NCBI GenBank assembly: GCA_002367635.1
Contig: DFDI01000036.1
Location: 53,092-73,570, forward strand
DNA: 20,479 nt
Source of the DNA: Betaproteobacteria bacterium UBA3031
GTDB lineage: Bacteria > Pseudomonadota > Gammaproteobacteria > Burkholderiales > Eutrophovitaceae
Direction: 5' to 3'
This document shows positions 15,035 to 20,479 of this stretch, one piece after another. Both the position numbers and the translations under genes were made by a program. Each line of letters begins with the position of its first letter. Position 1 is the stretch's first letter. Under the pieces are notes generated by a model. That model ran no database searches. It saw only the letters and a list, made by a program, of their open reading frames with translations, and was not told the DNA's origin.

Positions 15035-16042
15035 ATGTCAATTGGAACTATAAATGGGCATGGCAGTGGAATGCTTTGGGGGCTTCTTGCATCGTTGCTG
15101 CTGCACGTGCTCGTCGTTTCTACGATGCCTGGATTCAAGGTTCGATTTGACGATCAGAGGGATATTTTAACTGTTCAGATCGATTCGACTCCGGAACCTG
15201 AGCGCGTTCAAATGTCCGAACCAGTGCCGGAAAAGGTGATGGAGCCGATCATTCCGTCACCTCCAGATGTGCAAATGCCGTCGGAGCGACGCATTCAGCC
15301 GCAAAAACAACCTGACGGGGTGCCGACTGAGATCGTTCCTCCGGTACCTAGCGTGCAGCGAGAGAGCACTCCCGAGAATATACCTGTGCTTCAGGCTCCC
15401 AAAAGGACATCCTCGGTCAGTGTTCAGCAACCAGAAAGAGATAGCCCAACTAAGCGTGAGTCTGATAACAACCGGAATGTACTCCCTCGACCCGCAGTTC
15501 CTGTTCAGCCTGTAGCTCCTATTGAGACCGTGATGGCACTGGAGCCTAAGGCCCCAGAGCAGCCCCGAGTTGTTGCTCCTCGACCCGCAGCTCCTGTTCA
15601 GCCTGTAGCTCCTATTGAGACCGTGATGGCACTGGAGCCTAAGGCCCCAGAGCAGCCCCGAGTTGTTGCTCCTCGGCCCGCCCCCCCTCAGTCTGCGGTG
15701 CCTGTTGAGCCTTCGGTCGACAGGGAATTGGAACTCGCAGTCGTTGAGGAGTATCGTAGAGAAGTACATGCTTCATTGCAGGCGTTACTTCAAAGAGATC
15801 AAAAGCGTGGTCGTTCAAAAGTCGATGCGAAACATAAAGGAGCAAAATTTAAGATCAGTCTCAGCTTTAATGCTCAAGGGAAAATCATTGACTGGAAAGT
15901 TGCAAAAAAGAGTGAGTTTGAGCGTTTAGATAACTATTATTTAAAATTAATTAAACGGTTGGTCGACGATGGGGCATTTCCAGCTCCGCCGGTTGAGCGA
16001 TTGAATACTACGGTTGTGATCATTCCAATTGAGATTAAGTAA
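15035..16042 (+). CDS. TonB-like energy transducer
   Basis: Predicted inner-membrane protein linking proton motive force to outer-membrane receptors, 335 residues. One transmembrane segment (about 12–31) carries the TonB SxxxH motif as S20-LLL-H24, which in TonB contacts ExbB/ExbD. A long proline-rich periplasmic spacer (about 50–240) includes two tandem 31-residue repeats. The C-terminal domain (about 245–335) has the TonB/TonB_2 pattern: FKISLSFNAQGKIIDWKVAKKS, a leucine/tyrosine helix, then GAFPAPP and a final VVIIPIEIK strand. No exbB or exbD is nearby. A likely Fur box upstream suggests iron control. Downstream genes are closely spaced and may share the transcript. Its receptor partner is unknown. 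The pqq neighbourhood makes quinone cofactor uptake conceivable but unproven. Confidence 0.85.
   Translation: MSIGTINGHGSGMLWGLLASLLLHVLVVSTMPGFKVRFDDQRDILTVQIDSTPEPERVQMSEPVPEKVMEPIIPSPPDVQMPSERRIQPQKQPDGVPTEIVPPVPSVQRESTPENIPVLQAPKRTSSVSVQQPERDSPTKRESDNNRNVLPRPAVPVQPVAPIETVMALEPKAPEQPRVVAPRPAAPVQPVAPIETVMALEPKAPEQPRVVAPRPAPPQSAVPVEPSVDRELELAVVEEYRREVHASLQALLQRDQKRGRSKVDAKHKGAKFKISLSFNAQGKIIDWKVAKKSEFERLDNYYLKLIKRLVDDGAFPAPPVERLNTTVVIIPIEIK
15488..15673 (+). repeat. Tandem 93-bp duplication in the tonB proline-rich spacer
   Basis: Two adjacent 93-base units (15488–15580, 15581–15673) differ at a single base (GTT/GCT, Val to Ala at the fourth codon). Each encodes 31 residues beginning RPA and ending RVVAP. 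A partial third start (CGG CCC GCC) follows at 15674. The in-frame unit lengthens the periplasmic spacer. Near-identity indicates recent origin or gene conversion. Confidence 0.95.
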
Positions 16043-16070
16043 ATTTAAACTTTGTAAACCTATAAAAAAC

Positions 16071-17027
16071 GTGCCTATTTATCCGGAAATAAAACCTTAC
16101 TTCAATAACTTAATCGATACCCAAGAGGGGCATCAGATTTATGTGGAGCGTAGCGGGGAGCCAAAGGGGATACCTGTCATTTTTCTACATGGGGGCCCGG
16201 GGAGTAGCACTAATGGCAATCATCGACGATATTTTGATCCCGAGTTCTTTGATATCATCTTGTTCGATCAGCGCGGTTGTGGTCAGTCGAAACCCCTCGG
16301 CTTAACGCAAAATAATACGACGGCGCATTTGGTTGAAGATATCAATTTGATTAGACGGACTTTGGGTCTTACAAAAAAAGCGGTGATTTTTGGGGGTTCA
16401 TGGGGAAGTGCTCTGGCGCTGGCTTATGCTGCCAAGTATGGCGAAGCGGTAGAAGCCTTAGTATTGCGTGGAATATTTTTCGGATCCCGCGAGGAGGTGC
16501 TCTGGTACACCGATGAGTTGAAACGTTTTATTCCTGAAGCGCATAAAAAATTAACCTGGGATATTGATGGTGATTTAGTCGATCAGTACCACGCTCGGGT
16601 TAACTCGATGGATCAAGAACTCGCGAGTGAAGCATCTCGTCGTTGGGACGAATATGAAACGCAGACTATGTTGATTGGCAGTGAGGTAGAGGCTCAAAGG
16701 CAAGAGACAACGCGTGCGCGAACAGATGCTGAGTTAGCTAGATCTCGTGTACAACTTCATTATCTCAAACATGGTTGTTTTTTCGAAAAGGATGAGCTTC
16801 TGGAAAAGGCTCGGTTCATTAATAATCCTACCATCATTGTGCAAGGTGGGATGGATATGATTTGTCCGCCAATCACTGCTTATCGGCTGCATGAGGCTTT
16901 GCCTGACTCAAAGCTGAACTTTGTTGGGGCTGGTGGTCATGGGGCTTGGCAATCGAAAATCGCTGAGGCGCTATCGAACGAAATGGAGCTGCTTAAAAAA
17001 CAACTCCAGATGAATTATGGGCATTAG
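16071..17027 (+). CDS. pip: Proline iminopeptidase (alpha/beta hydrolase, S33)
   Basis: Aminopeptidase releasing N-terminal proline from peptides, 318 residues from GTG 16071. I prefer this start because the family begins with the YPEI-PY segment right there. The frame is open from TTG 16029, but that would overlap tonB by 14 bases and add 14 untypical residues; neither start has a strong Shine-Dalgarno. The oxyanion motif HGGPGSS is at 40–46, DQRGCGQS at 66–73 is family-specific, and the nucleophile is S110 in GGSWGS. The acid is the Asp of QGGMDMICPP and the base is the His of GAGGHGAW. It overlaps the sensor kinase by 11 bases, so the two are probably co-translated. Confidence 0.92.
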   Translation: MPIYPEIKPYFNNLIDTQEGHQIYVERSGEPKGIPVIFLHGGPGSSTNGNHRRYFDPEFFDIILFDQRGCGQSKPLGLTQNNTTAHLVEDINLIRRTLGLTKKAVIFGGSWGSALALAYAAKYGEAVEALVLRGIFFGSREEVLWYTDELKRFIPEAHKKLTWDIDGDLVDQYHARVNSMDQELASEASRRWDEYETQTMLIGSEVEAQRQETTRARTDAELARSRVQLHYLKHGCFFEKDELLEKARFINNPTIIVQGGMDMICPPITAYRLHEALPDSKLNFVGAGGHGAWQSKIAEALSNEMELLKKQLQMNYGH

Positions 17028-18747
17028 GTTTCGAGTTAATGCGGCGATCTCTTTTATCGCTATTATTTTTCTCTTGGCCACCGCATTTATTTTGATTGAT
17101 GATAGACGCCAAGCGATCAATGAGGAGTTAGAAGCCGGGACAAGGGTTACTGTTCATTTGTTAGAGTCTGTTGCACTCAGTCGTTTTCCATTAATGGAAG
17201 GGACTGACCCCGTTGAAGGGCTTGCTGGATTTTTGAGAAGAGCCGGACGAGTGCGTGGCAATGAGATCAGGCTATATGATCAAGCAGGCACGCTCGTTTA
17301 CGAATCTCCTCCGTCTGATTACAAGCAAGGTCGTTGGGCGCCCGATTGGTTTTCGCATTTAATGTCACCTGGAGATCGAAACTTCCAACTTAATTTACCC
17401 TTTGGTTCAATTGTTATTACGCCAGACTCCTCGAGGTCGGTTCTGGACGCTTGGGATGAGCTCAAGCGTTTTGGTCTTGTATTGATGATATTTTTCGTCA
17501 GTTTGAATGTGGCTATTTTTGGTTTGTTAGGTAGGGCTATGCGCCCGTTAAAGGGCATCCTGTCCGGGATGTCGCTATTAGAAAAAGGGGATTTGTCGAT
17601 ACGGCTTCCCGACTATAAATTGCCTGAATTTGATGCCATTGGCCATACGTTTAATCGTATGGCAACGACCTTGCATGAGGCGTTGGCTCAGAACGCGAAG
17701 CTTGCGTTGGTGGCGCAACAGTCGAGCGATGCAATTTTGATTGTTGATTTAGAGGGGAAGGTGTCATTTTGGAATCCTTCAGCGGAACGATTGTTCGGTT
17801 TCAGTTCTGATGAAATTTTAGGACGACCTGCCAATACGATCGTTCCCCAAGAGAGCCTCGCGCAACATATGTCGACGCAAGACCGGGTGTCGACGTCTCG
17901 AAAGATAGAGCAATTTGAAAGTCAAAGGCTCAAGAAAAATGGTGAGGTCGTTGACGTTGAAGTGTCGGTCGCACCGCTTGTGGACCCAGATACGAAACAA
18001 CTGATGGGGCAAATCAGTGTGCTGCGTGATATGACCGATTATAAAAGTCGGATCTCTGCTGAGATGGAGTTACAGCAAAATAAACGGTTGACACAGATTA
18101 TCCAAGAGAAATTGGAGGAGGAGCGTAAATCTATAGCCAGGGAGCTTCACGATGAAATGGGTCAGAACCTAACTGCGATCAAGACAATTGGAACGGCGAT
18201 TGCTAATCGTGATTCTGATGAGGGGTCAATTACGCGTCAGAATGCACTTACAATTGTCGAGGTGACCTCTCGTATTTACGACATGGTCCATTCGATCATT
18301 CGTGAATTAAGGCCGAGCGCGCTTGATCATTTGGGGCTCGAGGATGCAATTTATGAGCTATGTGAGCGGCACCGTAGGGTCAATCTTGACTTGGATCTGA
18401 AGCTGAATTTTGACGGAGTTCTTAATCGCTACGATGAATACGTCAATATTACTGTTTATCGAGTGATACAAGAATGCCTTACGAACGCCGCCAAACACGC
18501 GGGTGCGACCAGGGTATCGGTTACCGTTTCTAATCTTCTGGTTGAGTCAAATCTTGCTCGGATCGAGATTAAGGTCCAAGATAATGGCAAAGGTCTTGAT
18601 GTCGATTTGTCAGAATCAAGGCGTTTCGGTTTGCTTGGGATGAGGGAGCGTGTCCAAGCGTTCAATGGAGATATACAGATTGAGTCAGACCCAGGTACGG
18701 GAACGCTCATTACGGCGGACATGACGGTCAAGGTGGACAGTGATTAA
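17017..18747 (+). CDS. PAS-containing sensor histidine kinase (NarX/UhpB type)
   Basis: Membrane-bound sensor kinase of 576 residues. TM1 is about 8–27, then a periplasmic region of about 120 residues, TM2 at about 151–172, HAMP to about 225, a PAS domain at about 229–340 (SSDAILIVDLEGKVSFWNPSAE, split here as SSDAILIVDLEG and KVSFWNPSAE), a coiled linker and a HisKA_3 domain. The predicted phosphorylated histidine is H378 in RELHDEMGQNL. The HATPase domain has N-box QECLTNAAKHA, G1 VQDNGKGLD and G2 FGLLGMRERV. The signal is unknown. It begins inside the 3' end of the peptidase gene and precedes the LuxR-type regulator by 27 bases, clearly its partner. Kinases of this class control quinoprotein dehydrogenases in several proteobacteria, which fits the pqq context but is inference. 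Confidence 0.95.
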   Translation: MGIRFRVNAAISFIAIIFLLATAFILIDDRRQAINEELEAGTRVTVHLLESVALSRFPLMEGTDPVEGLAGFLRRAGRVRGNEIRLYDQAGTLVYESPPSDYKQGRWAPDWFSHLMSPGDRNFQLNLPFGSIVITPDSSRSVLDAWDELKRFGLVLMIFFVSLNVAIFGLLGRAMRPLKGILSGMSLLEKGDLSIRLPDYKLPEFDAIGHTFNRMATTLHEALAQNAKLALVAQQSSDAILIVDLEGKVSFWNPSAERLFGFSSDEILGRPANTIVPQESLAQHMSTQDRVSTSRKIEQFESQRLKKNGEVVDVEVSVAPLVDPDTKQLMGQISVLRDMTDYKSRISAEMELQQNKRLTQIIQEKLEEERKSIARELHDEMGQNLTAIKTIGTAIANRDSDEGSITRQNALTIVEVTSRIYDMVHSIIRELRPSALDHLGLEDAIYELCERHRRVNLDLDLKLNFDGVLNRYDEYVNITVYRVIQECLTNAAKHAGATRVSVTVSNLLVESNLARIEIKVQDNGKGLDVDLSESRRFGLLGMRERVQAFNGDIQIESDPGTGTLITADMTVKVDSD

Positions 18748-18774
18748 AGTATGTAATCAACTTTTGAGGTACGT

Positions 18775-19419
18775 ATGTCGGCAGAGGTGATACGTGTAAT
18801 GCTCGTTGACGATCATGCGGTCGTGCGAATGGGTTTTAAGCTTTTGCTCGAGGGCACTCAGGATTTGTTGGTCGTTGCTGAGGCTGAGAGTGGGGAAGAG
18901 GCTGTACGCACTTTTCAAATGCATAAGCCTGATGTTCTGGTCATGGATATTTCGATGCCCGGTATCGGTGGGTTAGAGGCTATTGATCGCGTGTTGGCGA
19001 AGGAAGCTCGTCAAAAAATTTTGGTGCTCTCTGGCCATGAAGACGTGATGCATGCGAGGAGGGTGCTCAAAGCGGGTGCGATTGGTTATCTTACTAAACG
19101 CAGCGCCGCCGAAGCTCTGATTGAGGCCGTGAAAACGGTTTTTCGTGGCAAGACCTATCTTGAGCCGCAAATTGCTCAGGAGCTTGCTGTAGAGCAGGTT
19201 ACGGGTAATAAAGATCCTGTCGATAGTCTGAGTGAGAAGGAATTCAAAGTGTTTGTTGCGCTTGCCAAGGGGCAATCAGTTCTAGATATTGCTGAGGTTA
19301 TGTCTTTAAGTCCTCGTACGGTCGGAACACATCTTTATAACATTAAGCAAAAACTTGGCGCATCTAACAGTGCGGAGTTGGCCATCATTGCTATGAGGGC
19401 TGGCCTGCTAGATATATAA
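18775..19419 (+). CDS. NarL/LuxR-family response regulator
   Basis: Transcription regulator of 214 residues. The receiver domain occupies about 6–122, with acidic residues D12/D13 (LVDDHA), phosphoacceptor D58 (VLVMDISMPG), a switch Ser/Thr in VLSGHE and K in YLTKRS. The C-terminal GerE/LuxR helix-turn-helix (about 148–210) shows LSEKEFKVFVALAKGQSVLDIAEVMSLSPRTVGTHLYNIKQKL, given here as its start LSEKEFKVF and its recognition part LSPRTVGTHL. GAGGT is 5 bases before the ATG. It forms a two-component pair with the preceding kinase. AgmR/ExaE-like regulators of this family switch on PQQ-dependent ethanol oxidation and pqq genes in Pseudomonas, so pqqA and the free-standing pqqA just downstream are candidate targets. 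Confidence 0.95.
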   Translation: MSAEVIRVMLVDDHAVVRMGFKLLLEGTQDLLVVAEAESGEEAVRTFQMHKPDVLVMDISMPGIGGLEAIDRVLAKEARQKILVLSGHEDVMHARRVLKAGAIGYLTKRSAAEALIEAVKTVFRGKTYLEPQIAQELAVEQVTGNKDPVDSLSEKEFKVFVALAKGQSVLDIAEVMSLSPRTVGTHLYNIKQKLGASNSAELAIIAMRAGLLDI

Positions 19420-19500
19420 GTTGTTATTTTTAATGATTTATTCTTGTTTTCGAGGGTTTCTCTCATGATTTTCACTAGGCTCATTTAAGAAAATTCTGAA

Positions 19501-19528
19501 TTGCTTTGGTGCTTCAGATATGGATAAT
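19501..19528 (+). promoter_or_regulatory. Candidate sigma70 promoter of the second pqqA
   Basis: TTGCTT (19501–19506) and GATAAT (19523–19528) with a 16-base spacer. A start near 19535 would give a 5' leader of about 40 bases. This is the best hexamer pair in the 155 bases between the response regulator and pqqA copy 2. Confidence 0.45.
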
Positions 19529-19562
19529 CAATCACGTTAGAAACCCCCGATTAATTGAATAT

Positions 19563-19568
19563 AAGGAG
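19563..19568 (+). promoter_or_regulatory. Ribosome binding site of the second pqqA
   Basis: AAGGAG six bases before ATG 19575, close to the ideal Shine-Dalgarno. It shows that the 72-base frame is meant to be translated. Confidence 0.85.
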
Positions 19569-19574
19569 ATGACT

Positions 19575-19646
19575 ATGTGGAGCAAGCCTGAGTACACAGA
19601 AATGCGTTTTGGTTTTGAAGTAACAATGTACATCGCAAATCGTTAA
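19575..19646 (+). CDS. pqqA: PQQ precursor peptide PqqA (second, free-standing copy)
   Basis: A second 23-residue PqqA, identical to the operon copy except Ser for Thr at position 3. The Glu15 and Tyr19 that become PQQ are kept. At DNA level the two copies differ at 11 of 72 bases across 9 codons, eight of them synonymous, so selection has preserved the peptide over a long time. It has its own AAGGAG, a plausible promoter and a strong terminator 21 bases after the stop, giving a monocistronic unit. It lies after the kinase/regulator pair and about 4.8 kb from the pqqA–E operon, on the opposite strand. Confidence 0.96.
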   Translation: MWSKPEYTEMRFGFEVTMYIANR

Positions 19647-19667
19647 TCTGATTTGAGTAGTATTCTG

Positions 19668-19693
19668 AAAAGGCCACCTTTGGGTGGCCTTTT
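19668..19693 (+). terminator. Intrinsic terminator after the second pqqA
   Basis: AAAAGGCCACC (19668–19678), 4-base loop, GGTGGCCTTTT (19683–19693): a perfect 11-bp stem, followed by CTTTTTC. This is a classical rho-independent terminator for the short pqqA transcript and isolates it from the cytochrome b561 gene. Confidence 0.92.
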
Positions 19694-19793
19694 CTTTTTC
19701 TGGCTGGTTAGTACTTTGATGTGATCAGGGTATAGTTACAGTTCGAGCACGCACTAATTAATTTTTGTAACGATAGATTGTGGAGAGGCCAAC

Positions 19794-20330
19794 ATGATTT
19801 TTGGAAAAGAGCGGTACCACAAGTTCTCAATACTGCTTCATTGGGTGGTCGCTTTAATCGTGTTGACGTTAATTGCTCTGGGTATGTATATGCATGACCT
19901 TCCGAAGGGCCATCCAGATCGAGCATTCTTTTTTAATTTGCATAAATCTCTTGGATTAACAGCAGGAATACTGATGTTAGTTCGATTGTGGTGGCGACAT
20001 AAAAATCCACCGCCCGCACTGCCGTCATCAATACCTCGATGGCAGGGTTTTATGTCACGGTTGTCGCACGGCTTGCTCTATATATGCCTCATTTCAATGC
20101 CTGTCGTAGGTTTTTCTGCGTCACAATTTACTAAATATGGCGTCACGTATTTTGGTTTATTTAAAATACCGCCTATGGGTCCCAACGATCCTGTTGTGCG
20201 CGATTTTTTGCAATCCATCCATCATGACTTAGCGTTCGTGCTGATGGTGTTGGTAGGTATTCATGTCCTTGCTGCGATGTACCATTGGTTGGTGCTTCGT
20301 GATGATGTGATTAAGCGCATGCTTCCTTAG
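19794..20330 (+). CDS. Cytochrome b561 family protein
   Basis: Inner-membrane di-haem cytochrome of the bacterial b561 (CybB/YodB) group, 178 residues. Four transmembrane helices are visible, near 11–30, 47–66, 90–110 and 142–168. Histidines placed as haem ligands are H16 (LLHW), H49 (NLHKS), one of the pair in SIHHDLA and that of GIHVLAA. Such proteins pass electrons between quinol and periplasmic acceptors; CybB of E. coli is a superoxide:ubiquinone oxidoreductase. GGAGAGG lies 8 bases before the ATG. The gene is set apart from pqqA copy 2 by a terminator, so it likely has its own promoter in 19694–19793. A role in electron flow from quinoproteins is only suggested by place. Confidence 0.92.
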   Translation: MIFGKERYHKFSILLHWVVALIVLTLIALGMYMHDLPKGHPDRAFFFNLHKSLGLTAGILMLVRLWWRHKNPPPALPSSIPRWQGFMSRLSHGLLYICLISMPVVGFSASQFTKYGVTYFGLFKIPPMGPNDPVVRDFLQSIHHDLAFVLMVLVGIHVLAAMYHWLVLRDDVIKRMLP

Positions 20331-20479
20331 CCTGACATTGCACCGCAACATATAAAAATAGAACGAAATTGTTCGTATAAAGATATTCTAAATCGATCTA
20401 TCGGAGTGGTCTCCATAAGTCTCCACTGTAGGTATTTTTTCTTTACTTTTCCTTTTCTTAGGAGAACTTCTGTCTTCTG
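20331..20479. other. Window end, no gene recognised
   Basis: 149 bases after cytochrome b561. A small dyad ACGAA-ATTG-TTCGT (20363–20376) and a pyrimidine-rich tract (about 20437–20459) are present, then AGGAG near 20459–20463 without an ATG before the edge. This may be the leader of a gene beyond the window. I see no coding frame or terminator I can support. Confidence 0.4.

Noticed and set aside
15488..15673. Possible CRISPR or mobile-element repeat
   Set aside because: The units are directly adjacent, in frame and coding, with no spacers, terminal inverted repeats or transposase.
15257..15769. 170-codon minus-strand frame and its neighbours opposite the tonB spacer
   Set aside because: Mirror of a proline-rich repeat; the repeated Leu/Gly/Arg-rich pattern is a by-product of the 93-bp duplication.
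20363..20376. Small dyad ACGAA-ATTG-TTCGT as terminator of the b561 gene
   Set aside because: Five-bp AT-containing stem without a T-run; too weak to call.
1..20479. Genomic island or horizontally acquired block around the pqq genes
   Set aside because: No integrase, transposase, tRNA, attachment repeats or clear base-composition break can be seen by eye. Composition and codon statistics would be needed to say more.

Overview
The window reads as a chromosomal segment of a gammaproteobacterium with moderate-to-low GC. Indicators are the aat–bpt N-end-rule pair, the dapA–bamC–metallo-hydrolase order seen in Pseudomonas-like genomes, a YcfD/RoxA-type L16 hydroxylase, and a gammaproteobacterial-style pqqABCDE operon. 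There is no sign of a transposon, phage, CRISPR array, tRNA or rRNA, and no gene-free stretch exceeds 300 bases. I cannot name the genus. A PQQ (pyrroloquinoline quinone) lifestyle implies periplasmic oxidation of alcohols, sugars or aldehydes by quinoproteins, but no quinoprotein dehydrogenase lies in the window.

Layout. (1) 6–4381, minus strand: a tight run, in transcription order, of a Cu/Zn-SOD-like lipoprotein, aat, bpt, pyrD, an orphan soluble RnfB-like ferredoxin and nth. An AT-rich divergent promoter region (4382–4512) separates it from (2) 4513–7983, plus strand: a SAM methyltransferase, dapA, bamC and a YycJ-type metallo-beta-lactamase-fold hydrolase. (3) 7986–9722: roxA (minus), divergent from a SlyD-like FKBP isomerase (plus). 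(4) 9751–14769, minus strand: pqqA-B-C-D-E followed by a two-gene ABC-2 exporter. A perfect 13-bp hairpin lies between pqqA and pqqB. (5) 15035–19419, plus strand: a TonB-like protein behind a probable Fur box, a proline iminopeptidase, a NarX/UhpB-type PAS sensor kinase and a LuxR/NarL-type response regulator, closely packed or overlapping. (6) 19575–19646: a second, free-standing pqqA with its own ribosome binding site, a plausible promoter and a strong intrinsic terminator. (7) 19794–20330: a cytochrome b561-family protein.

How the parts may work together. PqqA is the ribosomal peptide whose Glu15 and Tyr19 become PQQ. PqqE with PqqD cross-links them, PqqB hydroxylates and PqqC performs the final oxidation. 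The cluster carries two pqqA genes, neither resolved by length-based gene calling. They encode peptides differing at one residue but differ at 11 of 72 nucleotides, so both appear to be under selection rather than freshly copied. The second copy sits directly after a two-component system of the kind that controls quinoprotein dehydrogenases in other proteobacteria. Together with the ABC exporter at the operon end and a TonB next door, this suggests a locus for PQQ supply, traffic and regulation. The traffic and regulation parts are inference. No pqqF/pqqG peptidase is present in the window.

Other points that stand out are a Cu/Zn-SOD-fold lipoprotein that has lost most of its metal ligands, a recent 93-bp tandem duplication in the TonB spacer, and a perfect 8-bp dyad between roxA and the SlyD-like gene.
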